A DNA stretch of 64,000 nucleotides, taken from Chelonoidis abingdonii (Eukaryota > Chordata > Testudines > Testudinidae). The notes under the pieces are model-generated. The model saw only the letters and a list, made by a program, of their open reading frames with translations. It did no database searches and had not been told where the DNA came from. Below are positions 1 through 11,752 of this stretch, one piece after another. A program made the position numbers and the translations under genes. The DNA lies in NCBI RefSeq assembly GCF_003597395.2, contig NC_133773.1, forward strand, positions 65,232,243 through 65,296,242, in the 5' to 3' direction. The number at the start of each line of letters is the position of its first letter. The first letter of the stretch is position 1.

Positions 1-1411
1 CTTCTAAAAGTTAAAGATGTTTTAAGTGTCATGAATAGAAAAGCAAAACTATTTTTCTGCATAAAAGGAAGAGCATTCCCACTACAACTACAGAGTTCAC
101 CAAGTGCTAGGGGACTATTATTATGATGTTGAACCAGTAAATCACAATGGTAAATCAAAATATTTGAATAGCCTGAACATCATGTAAAGATTGCTTCCTT
201 GCTTTGCAAGAAGTACATAAACTCCATAGCATACTTCTAGTTGCCTATGGTCTCTGAAAAGTAGCCAATAAAAAGTTTATATTTAAAAAAAAATCTATTT
301 TCTTTTCATAGGTAATCTTCAATCTTATCTCATAAAAATGATAGTCTTTATGGACTAATGAGGCAGGTTATATATTGCAGGGAATCTGTTAAGAAATCTT
401 AAGTACTAAATGTGACGTTCAATCATGGTCAGGTATTGTAATGTATCATACCAAGTTAAAAATGAAGCCACCATAAACCATTTATATCAATAATGCACAT
501 ATAAATTTACCCCAGTGCTTAAAGCATAGCATAGTTGTCCAGAATAACTACGCATTGAACAGTTGTGCAAAATTAATGAATACAAGTTTCCTCCTGAATA
601 TTTTTATTATGTTCCGTTATCTTTAGGGTAAAGCCATCAAAGGGAGCTCAGAGAGAAATAAAGGACAACATGATACTTTAACAGCAATATAGATAGCACC
701 ATTAATCTGAGAACACCAAATCCCTTTTCTAACTGTACACACAACTTCAACAATAAGATGTAGCCACCTGTTGGATGGAGAATAGAGGCCAGGCAGGTGA
801 CTGGTGCACAACAAACTGCAGAAGTTACGCTTCAGTCTTATGCCATGCAATCTTTATTATCCATATTTTAAGGTCTCATTGGAAACCTCCCATCCTGTTT
901 CCAAGCATGTGACCCCTAGAAGAGTTTATTTAAAGGCAATGACACATTTTAAGTAGGAGGGAAAAAAGTCAGGCAAAATCCAAACATACAATCAAATTCT
1001 AGTACCACATAAATGTATTACACCCTGGGGAGCTCTGTGAAAACCAAGGGCAACAGAATCCTCCTCATAGGGCCATATACACAAGCCTTCACAGCCATTA
1101 TGTTACAGGATATGCAAATAGAGAAGTTAGATAAAAACAAAATACTGTTAATGGAAGATTGCAACATAACACTACTTTATTATTCAGAATGATAACCCAC
1201 AAGAACTTCTAAACAGGGAACACCCTGCTTTGTTTCTCTCTAAAACAAAGAGGTACAACTTAACTTATCTCTTATGAGGATGGCTTTCTGCATTCTGACT
1301 GTTGCTCCCAGGCTGCACACTTCACTACAGAACCTCCTAGCCTGCAAGTAGGGCCAAGAAACCTCCTCCCAGGCAGTGCCAGTTCTGTGTTTTCCACAGG
1401 CTTCAGTAATG
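1..1411. other. Unassigned AT-rich sequence
   Basis: No gene, terminal repeat or recognisable repeat family could be supported here. Short open frames on both strands have no family resemblance and are of a length expected by chance. Confidence 0.5.
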
Positions 1412-1419
1412 GCTACAGT

Positions 1420-1705
1420 CAGGGCCTGCGCTTTCATTTAGGCAACCTAGGCAGTTGCCTAGGGCACAAGGATTTGGGGGGGGCGGCATTTTGCCACCCT
1501 TGGCGGCAGTTTGATGGCTGGGGGGTCCTTCCGCGCTCTGAGTCTTCGGCAGCAATTCTGCAGCAGGTCCTTTACTCACTCCGGGACCTGCCGCCGAAGT
1601 GCCCTGAAGACCGCGAGTGCCTCCCCCACCGCAAAATTGCTGCTAACGACCAGGAACTCAGAAGGACCCCCACCTAGGGCTCCAAAAACCCTGGCGCTAC
1701 TCCTG
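1420..1705. mobile_element. Short non-autonomous hAT-type element
   Basis: The element starts with CAGGGCCTGCGC and ends in an imperfect inverse of that sequence. It is flanked by near-identical 8-base target duplications, GCTACAGT at 1412-1419 and GCTGCAGT at 1706-1713 (7 of 8 match). An 8-base duplication is the hallmark of hAT transposition. The first 60 bases, with the motif CTAGGCAGTTGCCTAGG, resemble the left end of the larger element at 8366-9224, so the two belong to related families. There is no transposase; the open frames inside are incidental. Confidence 0.75.
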
Positions 1706-1713
1706 GCTGCAGT

Positions 1714-2776
1714 ATCCCCACCTGAGTGGGTTTAGGTCATAAGTCAATTACACAGATACACTGGCCCCATTCCCCTCATCTGCTGACCTGACCTCTCCCC
1801 AATCCTTCTCTGTGCATTGCCATGGAGAAACCCAGGGTAAAGCATACTTGATAGCTTGCAAGTCTATACAGCCCTCTGCATGGTCCCTCTTCATCTGCCT
1901 CCATGTGTAGCTGAATTCTGGTACTTCTGTTGCCTTTAGGGCTTTCTTAGAGTGTTATGAGATGGAAAGAATTTGGCCTGCAGCGATTAAATAATCTAGT
2001 GTCTTCGGATGATTCCATAAGCAACCTGTAATTATTTATTCAGGGATAAAGATGCATCAAACTATAGAACATGTCATGTATTGTTGGCAACAGTGGTAGG
2101 TAGTTGGACAATTACCCATCTCTCAGCAGAGGCTGTTAGTTAATGCTTGATAATATTGGCAAGAATATTAATGAAGTTGGCATCTCCTCAATGCCTCATG
2201 AGTGTACTCCCTCTGCCCCTTACCATATGCTGCCCTATTGAAATGTGGAATTTCTAGCCTCTTCAAAAAAGTAGCTAATACTAACGAAAAATACAGAGAA
2301 ATAAAGACTTTTTTCCCCCTTCACTGCCTCAACGATAATTAGCACAATGCCTGGGATCTTAGGCCCCAAGACATGGGACTCTGTAGGGCAGCTATGTACT
2401 CACAGAGCAGCCTGCAGAATACAAGCCTTAATACATCTTACAGGAAATTCAGGACTTTTAAGTGCTGCACTGCGCCCTTGAAATGCATTCTCAGGAGATT
2501 CTATTGTGTTTTAGCGTGTTACCCAGAGCCAGCAGTCTCAGTTTTATTCTGGCACCTGTGGCAGTGCAACATATTCTGGATGCAAGTCTTCACTTTTTTT
2601 AACCTTTACAATGTAAATCATGCCACATTCACAGGATTTCAACTTAGTCGGTTCATTTGATTAAACAGTCTACTGAGACTTCAAGTAGCACTGGTTGCTG
2701 TTGGTACTTGCAGTACATTCGTCTACTATGGCTGGCTCAGATAGGTCAACTTGCAAGAAGGATGTTAAAGGACTGT
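1714..2776. other. Unassigned sequence
   Basis: No supported gene or element was found. A 95-codon open frame at 2373-2660 has no recognisable domain and looks like chance. Confidence 0.45.
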
Positions 2777-2781
2777 CTGTC

Positions 2782-3855
2782 TGTCATGGTATCTTTCCCC
2801 AATCTGAACCTTAGAATCCAAAAAATTGGGGTACCGGCATGAATTTTTTTAAGCTTAATTACCAGCTTAGATTTGATAAGCTGCTACCACCCAAAAATAT
2901 ATAGTGTTTTGGGGCACTCTGGTCCCCCCAAAAACCTTCCCTGGGGACTCCAAGACCCAAATTCCTTGAGTCTCACAACAAAGGGGAATAAACCATTTTC
3001 CTTCCCCCTCCTTTCTTCCTCCCAGGTCTTTCCCACCCTGGGTACACCAGGAGATTACCGTGCTTCAAACTCCTGAATTACAACACAGAGAAATTAGATT
3101 TCTCCTCCCCCTTCTCCCTCCCTCCCAAGCTTTCCCTCCCTGGGTATCCTGGAGAGATAGACAGTGATTCAAACTCCTTGAATCTTACAACAGAGGGATT
3201 CCACCTCCACCCCTCCCTTTCCCTCCCCTCTTCCCCTCACCAAGAGGCAATACAGATTCGAGCTCCATGAATTTAAAACAAAGAGGAAATTTACCTTTCC
3301 CCCCTCCACCAAGTCCTTGGTGAGTACAGACTCAATACCTTAGCATTAACAAGGGGTAACAAATCAATTAGGTATTTTAAAAGAAAAGCTTTTAATAAAA
3401 GAAAGAAGAATAAAGATAATCACTGTAAATTCAAGATGGAATATTACAGGGTCTTTCAGCTTATAGAAAATGGAGAAAAANCCTCCTCCAGCAGAAATAC
3501 AATTTAAAATANTTTNAGCCAAATACACATTAAAACTCTACCAGCCAGATACACATTTGCAAATANAGAAAAACAATTAAAAAGACTAAAGCCNCCTTTA
3601 TCCTGATACTTACTAGAATTAGAACANAGGAGATTNTTTTAGAAAGATTGGAGGAATCTGCTTACGTCTGGTCNNTCTNAGACCCCAGAGAGTACAACNC
3701 ACACAGAACAAAGAACACACACCCAAGCTTCCCTCCACNCAGATTTGAAAGTATCTTGTCTTCTGATTGGTCCTCTGGTCAGGTGTTGCAGGTCACTGTT
3801 TGTTAACCCTTTACAGGTGAAAGAGACATTAACCCTTAGCTATCTGTTTATAACA
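2782..3855. mobile_element. Solo LTR, family A, copy 1
   Basis: A 1074-base block begins TGTCATGG, ends TTATAACA and is flanked by a perfect 5-base duplication, CTGTC (2777-2781 and 3856-3860). No retroviral or Ty3-type internal region adjoins it, so it is a solo LTR left by recombination between the two LTRs of a provirus. The same sequence recurs at 39014-39921 in this orientation and at 6775-7646 in the opposite one. Shared landmarks are the TTAATTACCAGCTTAGATTTG block near the left end, and the CCTCTGGTCAGGTGTT and GTTAACCCTTTACAGGTGAAAG blocks near the right end. Single unresolved bases at 3481-3738 mark poor assembly quality. The coding sense of the family is not settled. Confidence 0.9.
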
Positions 3856-3860
3856 CTGTC

Positions 3861-5435
3861 AATGAGGTCTGAACCTACAAATGCAATGTAGGTTTTTACG
3901 GGATAATAATGGTCCTTCTCCCCTCTCTCCTGCCTTTTCCCAAAGGCCAGATTCTGCCATCCTTATTCACTTTGGCCCTGATCCAACAGAGACAATCCCA
4001 TGGGCAGACAAGTGCCTCCACACGGGGCAAAATCTGACCCTAAAACATTATTTTGCTTCTTTAATTGAGTGTAGGTTTTCAACAGGTTATGATCATAATA
4101 CTTTTTATGTTCACTTCAGCAAAACCTTATTTCTCAAAAGTTAGTTATGCAAAGATTTGCTGAGCTACTGAAAAAAGTATTTTTATTTTAAAAAATGCAA
4201 ACAGCCAGTATTAGAGCTGAAATATGTGGTAACGCTTAAGGAAACAAAGCCAGGATATTTTCCCAGGCTACAATTTTATTCTCCTCATTTAGGCTTTTAC
4301 CCTAGAAAAACAAAGAACCAGTTGTTGATAGACCTCTATCCCAACATCCATATTTTATTAATGTGCTCAGAGCCACTGTTTAGCAGAAGAGCTGCTGGAA
4401 GCTGTTAGAAAAGCAGGAAACAGTAGGAAAGTGGTAATGGGTGGTAACTCTGTTTCATAATCACAGTTTGGATCATCATCATCAATACTTTTCAGTGCCT
4501 CTATTTTCCACACTCTGGCACTTTTAGAAAGTGAGGCATAGGTGTTCTTCAATCATATATGATAGCTAATATGTACCAAGCAACACTTACGTGTTGGGAA
4601 TCCTCATGTCAGTGTTGCCTTCGGCACTTGACAGCAGAAGTAGCATCATCAGTTTCAGAATGTTGCCTAAAGATCTTAAGTGTGTTTCTCAGGAGACACA
4701 GGAGTGAAATATTTGGTCCTTACCTGTTTTGTCGCCTGAAATTGCACATCACCTTCCAAAAGTGACAAAATCTGATGTAAAACACTAATAGCAGAAAGTT
4801 GAGAAATTCATTCTCTTGTGCCCATTGTAACAAGTTCCCCTCTGTACTCGATAGGTGAGTGGAAATTTGTATCAGCTTTGTTAATATAAAAACCACAGAG
4901 TTTAAGCTGCAGTTTTGATCTAGTTTCCCCACTCATAACTTGATCATCTTTAGCTGGTCTTCTTTCATCTCTCCATGTCAGAATCCCCTCTCCTGTCACC
5001 TTAAGTTTTTTGGCCATAACTGATTTTTTCCTCTTAATCTATTACTCGTGCGGTCTGTGACTAGCCAGTGAAATCAATGAGCTATACCTGAATAAGGAGT
5101 AAAGGGGGCTGGCCAGCAGCCCACACATACACACCATCATTGCTGTATTACCTTTTGTTTGCATTTTTATCTTTGGGATTTAGATGTTCACTTGTTCATT
5201 AAGAGAAGGGAAAACTTGTGTGACAATGTGGGAAGTGTCTGTACAGTTTATGAATTCTGCTTTATATTATGAGTTATTGCTAGATCACTGAATGGCCCTA
5301 TGTAAATGTGGAATCCACCATTGCTGGCAGGACCTACAACAAGGCTGCACCACACTAAGGACAATGGGTAATACTTAACTTCAATGACTGTGCTTTGACT
5401 GGACTATAGATATATTAAGAGGGTGAAAAATTATT
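3861..5435. other. Mostly unassigned; exon-like signals on minus strand
   Basis: No certain gene. The minus strand holds a 70-codon open frame (4808-5017) with a reasonable start context but no family I recognise, and a 48-base open segment at 4724-4771 with good splice-site-like borders. The stretch at 3940-4045 resembles old amniote palindromic repeats with wording such as GCCCTGATCCAACAGAG. Confidence 0.35.
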
Positions 5436-5706
5436 CTTAATGTCAGCGGATAGTACAAGAAGTAATGGGCTTAAATTGCAGCAAGAGAGACTTAAGTTGG
5501 ATATTAGGAAAAAACTTCCTGTCAGGGTAGTTAAGCACTGAAACAAATTGTCAAAGGAAGTTGTGAAATCTCAATTACTGGAGGTTTAAGAACTGGTTGT
5601 ACAAACACCTGTCAGGCAGGGTCTAGTTTAGTCCTGCTGTGAGTGAAGTAGACTAGATTAGATAACCTCTTGAGGTGCCTTCCAGTCCTACACTTCTGAC
5701 TCTATG
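5436..5706 (+). mobile_element. CR1 LINE 3' end
   Basis: The sequence follows the 3' end of reptilian CR1 retrotransposons: a stretch with AGTAATGGGCTTAAATTGCA, then GTTGGATATTAGGAAAAAAC, then TAGATTAGATAACCTCTTGAGG and a terminal TTCCAGTCCTACACTTCTGA. CR1 inserts are usually 5'-truncated and carry only this end, as here. It covers the last codons of the reverse-transcriptase frame and the short 3' untranslated tail; the frame is broken. Matching is from memory of the family. Confidence 0.85.
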
Positions 5707-6769
5707 TGCTAAGGGTGTTAGCTTCTCCAAGCTGGAACAATTTCCTTCTCTTGTCTGGAAGGATTAAGTGGACAGAGTGAATATTCTGGACAGAAGGTTA
5801 TAGAAGGACTCCTGGGAAAGATGGGTGGGGGGATACAGGAAGTTTGGGCAGGAGAGGAGAAGGGGACAGACCAGCCAAGCTGGGGAAAAGGGATCCACAT
5901 GTTAGCACAGAAGTTGGACACTACTGCACCTGAAGGATGTCGGATAGCTGCAGACAACCATGGCCCCAGCCCAAAGAATGCTCTGGAGTGGTGAGGAAAG
6001 AAGCAGGGAAATGTGTGTAGGGTTTAAAATTTGTAGTAGGTTTGTATTTCTCCTGTGACTAAGTAATAAGCAATAGTGTGTTTGTGTTACACCTCATCAC
6101 ATGCCCTTTGCAGAGGTAACCCAGAAGGCTCATGCCTTTGGGTGAACTTCTAGGAGTGGGTGGGGTTGAGTGAAAGGAATCAGCAGTGGTACTAGGGACT
6201 GGGCAGTTGGACTGCATGGCTGAAAAATTGCAGGATGAGGAGATAGAAGGGGCATGTGTGCTTAGAGGCCTTAGAAGTAGGGAACATTTCTGTGCTCTGT
6301 TTAGCCTCTGGAGGCTTAAAACATTTGGGATGCAGTAGCTGGTTCCCCTCCCATCAGTCAGGTGCGTGGCCCAGAGAGGTGATGGTCATGCCTTTGGCTC
6401 ACACATCAACACTATGTTTGGGTAAGTGTTATAATTATGGATGGGAAAGAGCACTTCCATTCTCTGGTCCTGATCCTGGAAACATGCCTATGCTTCACTT
6501 TATACCTCTGAGTATTCCCATTGGAAGTGTTTCAACCCCACTTTTGAACCGCAATAAGTTTTTCTGACTGAGTGGTCTCATCATCATTACTCTTGTGATA
6601 TTGTTCCCTCAGCTTCAATATGCTTTTGTATTTCGAGCAGCTTGAACTTTCAGTGAAGCTTCATTAGTATGATTTGTAAAATTTCTGACAATCAGTACTT
6701 TACATTAAGGGTTTAATCCTGCTCCCACTAAAGTCAATGATAAATTCCTTTAGGCCTTCATTATAAACT
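5707..6769. other. Unassigned sequence with an old palindromic-repeat remnant
   Basis: No gene supported. Around 6705-6765 a short piece with AATCCTGCTCCCACTAAAGTCAATG belongs to the old amniote repeats whose core contains AAGTCAATG. Confidence 0.4.
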
Positions 6770-6774
6770 ACTGT

Positions 6775-7646
6775 TGTCATAAACAGATAGCTAAGGGTTA
6801 ATGTCTCTTTCACCTGGAAAGGGTTAACAAACAACACCTGACCAGAGGACCAATCAGGAAACAAGATACTTTCAAATCTCAAGGGAGGAAAGCCTTTGTT
6901 TNNNNNNNNNNNNNNNNNNNNNNNNNNNNNNNNNNNNNNNNNNNNNNNNNNNNNNNNNNNNNNNNNNNNNNNNNNNNNNNNNNNNNNNNNNNNNNNNNNN
7001 NNNNNNNNNNNNNNNNNNNNNNNNNNNNNNNNNNNNNNNNNNNNNNNNNNNNNNNNNNNNNNNNNNNNNNNNNNNNNNNNNNNNNNNNNNNNNNNNNNNN
7101 NNNNNNNNNNNNNNNNNNNNNNNNNNNNNNNNNNNNNNNNNNNNNNNNNNNNNNNNNNNNNNNNNNNNNNNNNNNNNNNNNNNNNNNNNNNNNNNNNNNN
7201 NNNNNNNNNNNNNNNNNNNNNNNNNNNNNNNNNNNNNNNNNNNNNNNNNNNNNNNNNNNNNNNNNNNNNNNNNNNNNNNNNNNNNNNNNNNNNNNNNNNN
7301 NNNNNNNNNNNNNNNNNNNNNNNNNNNNNNNNNNNNNNNNNNNNNNNNNNNNNNNNNNNNNNNNNNNNNNNNNNNNNNNNNNNNNNNNNNNNNNNNNNNN
7401 NNNNNNNNNNNNNNNNNNNNNNNNNNNNNNNNNNNNNNNNNNNNNNNNNNNNNNNNNNNNNNNNNNNNNNNNNNNNNNNNNNNNNNNNNNNNNNNNNNNN
7501 NNNNNNNNNNNNNNNNNNNNNNNNNNNNNNNNNNNNNNTGGTGGCAGTGTATCAGATCTAAGCTGGTAATTAAGCTTAGATGAATTCATGCTAGTATCTC
7601 ATTTTCTGGACTCTAAGGTTCAGATTTGGGAAAGAATGCTATGACA
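6775..7646. mobile_element. Solo LTR, family A, copy 2 (interrupted by assembly gap)
   Basis: Starts TGTCATAAACAG, ends GCTATGACA, so the outer 7 bases are a perfect inverted pair (TGTCATA/TATGACA). It is bounded by a perfect 5-base duplication, ACTGT (6770-6774 and 7647-7651). The orientation is opposite to the copies at 2782 and 39014. The GAGGACCAATCAGGAAACAAG segment near its left end corresponds to the right-hand end of those copies. The centre is lost in the N gap, so its true length and whether anything else lies inside are unknown. Confidence 0.9.
6902..7538. other. Assembly gap (637 N)
   Basis: A continuous run of undetermined bases inside the family A LTR. Flanking sequence on both sides belongs to the same LTR with matching target duplications, so the missing bases are probably LTR interior, although a larger insert cannot be excluded. 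Confidence 0.98.
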
Positions 7647-7689
7647 ACTGTGCATGTAGAGCAAGATTGGGCTCTAGGGACTAGATTCT

Positions 7690-8345
7690 CAAAAGGACAA
7701 AAGTACCTGAATCCCAGACCCCAACAACCCCCTTGTTCAGCTGCCGCCATGTTCTGTAGGTGCTCCACACCTACATTTTTGAAATAAAAATTCCTAGGTG
7801 CCCACACTTGTCTCTGAGTATGTGCACTGCTGCCTCACTCGAAGTATCTGGATACCTCATCTCCAGCTCATTTGTCCACCCAAATTGCCTACAAGTCCTA
7901 ATCCATTGAGCATGCTCAGACCTTGCCATGCAGATTGGGCCAGTGGAAGGCAGGAAGAGGACTTCCCTTAACTTTTAGCCTGGTGGGGATGGGGGAAGGA
8001 AAGAGAGAACAAGACCTTTAGTGTTTAGGGCACTCACCTGGGATATCAGAACCCTGGTCTTTGGGTGAGAGAGAGAGAAAGGGTGTATGCATGTAAGCAT
8101 GAGGAGCAGTCTGCAACCTGGTGGTTAGAGCACTCACCTGGGAGGTAGGCAACCCAGGATTATCGACTCCTGTTCTAATGACTTTAAAATTATTTATCCA
8201 CAGTGGAACAGTGGCAGCAGGACAGACTGAGGGAGCGACATCAGGATAGCTCAGTGGCCAGGGCACTCAGCTGAGAAGTGCCAGATCACTATTCAACTCC
8301 TTTCTCCTCAGGTGGAAGAGGAATTGGAACCAGAGGGGTCTCACA
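7690..8345. repeat. Composite old repeat with tRNA-like segments
   Basis: Three related short blocks occur at about 8021-8068, 8116-8180 and 8241-8330. Each carries a phrase like TGGTTAGAGCACTCACCTGGG followed by an acceptor such as CCCAGGATTATCGACTCC. These resemble the A-box and B-box halves of a tRNA-derived SINE head. The preceding sequence (7690-7945), including TCCTAATCCATTGAGCATGC, is the usual leader of this composite as I remember it. None looks like a functional tRNA: the B boxes are degraded and no cloverleaf can be drawn. Confidence 0.5.
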
Positions 8346-8365
8346 TTCCAGGTAAGTACCTGGGT

Positions 8366-9224
8366 CAGGGCCGGTGCAACCATTTAGGCGACCTAGACGG
8401 TTGCCTAGGGCACTAGGATTTGGGGAGTGACATTTTCTTTGGCAGCGACCGCGGCAGCCAGATCTTCGTCCGCCTGTGTCACCACCGGCATTTAGGCAGA
8501 AGGAGCTAGGGCAGGGGAGCACGGGGATGGCCGCCTGCAGCAAGTAAGGGGGTGGAGCAGCACGCAGGGGAATTCCTTGCCCCTAAGCTGATTGGCGCTG
8601 CAAGCCTGGGAGACAGGAGAAGCGAAGCAGCGACGGCCAGGGCCAGTGCAACCATTTAGGCAAACTAGGCGGCCGCCTAGGGCGCCTAAAAGCCCCCTCA
8701 GGTGAGGAGGTGGAGGTGGGGGGGCACGCGGAGAGGGTTGCCCGCAATAACTGCTCCCTGTCCCAGCTCACCTCTGCTCTGCCTCCTCTCCTGAGCACAC
8801 AGCCCTACTCTAAGTCTCCTCCAATCAGTGCCGCAAGCCTGGGCGGGGAGGAGAATTACAGCAGCCTTGACGTGTTCAGTGGAAGAGGCGGAGCCAAGGT
8901 GAGCTGAGGCAGGCTACTCAGGCAGGCTTAGTTTCCACAGGAGGTCTCCCCAGCCAGAGTTAGCTGGGAGGGGTGCAAGGTGGAAGTTTCACCTAGGACG
9001 CAAAACTTCCTTGCACCGGCAATGGCGTTCTTGGGATGGAGGCGCAGCAGTGGTGAACTGGGGTTGAGGGGTCCCTCAGGGCAGAGGGTGGGGAGCTACC
9101 ACAGGGGGGGCACCTCAGGGTGGAGGAGGGAAGCTGCTGTGGGGGAGCGCCTCAGGGCGGGGGCTCGGGGACGGCGCAAGGTGGAAGTTTCGCCTAGGGC
9201 GCAAACATCCTTGCACCGGCCCTG
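8366..9224. mobile_element. Non-autonomous hAT element with 14-base perfect ends
   Basis: The first 14 bases, CAGGGCCGGTGCAA, are repeated exactly in inverse at the right end (TTGCACCGGCCCTG). A perfect 8-base target duplication, ACCTGGGT, lies at 8358-8365 and 9225-9232. The inside is GC-rich, with no transposase. A second pair of ends lies inside, a left end at about 8640 and a right-end copy at about 8984-9019, so the element holds a nested or duplicated relative. Confidence 0.92.
8640..9019. mobile_element. Internal second copy of the hAT family
   Basis: CAGGGCCAGTGCAACCATTTAGG at 8640 repeats the outer left end, and GTTTCACCTAGGACGCAAAA to TTGCACCGGC at 8984-9019 repeats the outer right end but lacks its last four bases. 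No 8-base duplication flanks this inner pair, so it may be an internal duplication rather than an independent insertion. Confidence 0.6.
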
Positions 9225-9319
9225 ACCTGGGTTAAAAGTTTGAGGACAAAGGGTTGTTTTTGTCCTCTTGGCATTACGTGCCTATACCATTTTGCTACAG
9301 GCCAAAGGAAAGGTTTGCA

Positions 9320-9536
9320 CAGGGCCACCCAGAGGATTCAGGGGGCCTGTGGCAAAGTGGGGGAGCTGCAGCGCTTGTACTCAGCCAGCAGTGGTCCAGG
9401 TCTTCAGTGGCATTTCAGCAGCGGGGGGCCCTTCAGTCGCTCCTCATCTTCGGCAGCACTGAAGGGCCCCCTGCTTCCAAAATGCCGCCGAAGACCCAAA
9501 AATTGGTCCACTTGCCCCCACCTCTGGACGGCCCTG
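9320..9536. mobile_element. 217-base hAT MITE
   Basis: Left end CAGGGCCACCCAGAGG and right end CCTCTGGACGGCCCTG form a 16-base inverted pair with two mismatches. A perfect 8-base target duplication GGTTTGCA lies at 9312-9319 and 9537-9544. It is internally GC-rich. Overlapping open frames on the plus strand (9240-9586) run through it and out of it and are artefacts. Confidence 0.9.
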
Positions 9537-9544
9537 GGTTTGCA

Positions 9545-11744
9545 GCAGAGAATCACAAGCTGAGGATTCATCTAGTTGCAACATGACCTTAAGTGCTGAA
9601 TTCTCTGAGAGAAGCGAAGCTTAGGTTATATTTATTACCATGGGATATCCCACTAGTTAGCTTAGGCAGGGAGATGCCAACATACTGGTTTTTCTAAATA
9701 ACATTCTGAGGTCTCTCTCTCCCCACCCCATTCATTGTACTGGGAGCATTGTACTGGGAGCATGTGTGACTAACTCAGGCTTCATGAATCCCAGTGATTT
9801 TTTTTAGGACTCTACAAGAAAGGTGTAGTGACACTCAGCATTGCCATGCTTAAGATCTTTTGTGAATCTAACCCTCTATTTCTCACCTTGCTTTTATTTT
9901 GCTTAAGATACTGGTATGAGAAATGACAGGATAACAGATTTACATACACTTGTTCAGTAACTACTATTTATATTCTGGAATACATTTATCTACTTGTGTG
10001 GCTAGACAAAGTTGTCAGCAGAATATTTTGAACTGTGAGACTGTGACAAAAATATTATGGAACACCTTAAAGCAAATGTAATTTATCCAGAATATGGAGA
10101 CTATTTTTTTTTTTAAAAAAGTCCTCTTTTAAAAACAAGAGATTTCCTGGATTTGTGGTATTAATTTTTTTTCCAAAAGCTGGGGATTTTTCACACCTCT
10201 AACCCACATAAGTATGATAATTACTCTAACTTAAGTATTGACCAGGAAAAGATCTCTTATTTACTGAGAGTCCAAATTCCTACAAGACGAGGAGGTAGAG
10301 GAATATTATAACTATTGTATTAAACTCTAAAATTATTTTTTTCTACATCAACATTTTGTACCTTGAAAAGTTGAATATGCTACCATCTTCTGGGCCTAGA
10401 CAAGCAAGTTGTGTGTCCCAATATCCAGTAAGATAAATCTTGCATTGCTAGCTCTGAAGGAATATGACTTTTTTTTTATTATTAAACGTGATATTAAAAA
10501 TGGGCTGGATAGCTCCCATTCTGGGCCTCAGACAGTTGCACACCACCTGTGTGTGCAACACAGGCCCTGAAAGCCCTGAATATAACTTCTTGTCTGACTT
10601 TGCCTGCCAGATGATTTTGCCCAAAGGATGGCATTTTTTTCCCCAAAATGTATCATCCACACACTGTGTGCAAGGCATGATCTTGTATACAAATCTAGAA
10701 TTGCATGACTTACCACAAATGTCATGGCACACTTCTGGCCTCAGACCAGTGTAATTTATTTTATGTATTTTTCTATTTTGAAGGGATGGGATTTCACAAC
10801 TGGTGGGAAAATATCTTATTGATATACATTTTAATCCATGTAAATTGTGGTTGTTTGAAGTTGCTCCATCAGAGATTTTGAATGTTAAAACTAATCATGG
10901 TCTGATGGATTGGCAGGCAGAAAGCAAGTGAAGCAATCAAAGGTGCAGGAGGAATGCAATCACAGGACTCTAATTTATCACGTACAAGGTGACGGATAAA
11001 TAAATAACTTTTTTTAAAAGGCACCTTTTGTTATTTTTGACGTTTCCTCCATTTCTAGCTGCATTCTCCATTACAGAGAGAAAGAAGAATGCTGGAAATC
11101 GTAAACTCTTTCAAAGTTGTACTGATTTTTAAGTGAGTCCATCATGGTAAAAGGAAATTTTTAAAGAATACAACTGTCATGTTACTGATATTCATGATAA
11201 TATCATTTTTCTATAGTTAAAGTGAGGCATTAGCGTAACTATTGGTACATGGCAGTTTTTAAAGGGCGCACAATGCTTAGAGTATGGAATGGGAACTCAG
11301 AACTGTGTTCTGTTCCGCACTGTGTCATAAATTTGCTGGGGAACACTGAGCTAAATATTTAACCTTTCTGTGTCTCTTTATATCTTTTATACCTCTAAAA
11401 GAGGTAGGTCAATACTTGCTTACCTTCTAGAGTTACAATGTACTAATGATCTATTTGAGATCCTTGAATGTAAGTGGAAAAAGTAAAGTATAAAAATGGC
11501 TACAACTTATTTTTCCTCATTTACAATCATAATTAATTTCCTGTGTTTGACACTTTCAAATTTTATGGTTGACTCTGTATTACTCAGATATGCAGGTACT
11601 AAAGTGATGAACATTTTGAATTTAATATTTCACACCTGTCTTTTAATAATCCTCACTTTACAGAACATACAATTTCTGCACGATCTATCAGGCACAAACT
11701 GTATAATACAGGAGGTCATTAAGGCTTATGTGCTCCATGAGATC
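9545..11744. other. Largely unassigned sequence; CORE-SINE-like piece near 11280-11480
   Basis: No gene is supported. At about 11280-11480 the phrases GAACACTGAGCTAAATATTTAACCTTTCTGTGTCTC and GTTACAATG follow the layout of MIR or CORE-SINE repeats on the plus strand. A 14-base unit (ATTGTACTGGGAGC) is repeated in tandem at about 9738-9765. Confidence 0.4.
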
Positions 11745-11752
11745 TCCTATAC

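Noticed and set aside
6879..7589. Open frames of more than 200 codons on both strands
   Set aside because: They consist of undetermined bases in the assembly gap.
8021..8330. tRNA genes
   Set aside because: Only tRNA-like phrases of SINE type; no cloverleaf, intact B box or terminator could be drawn.
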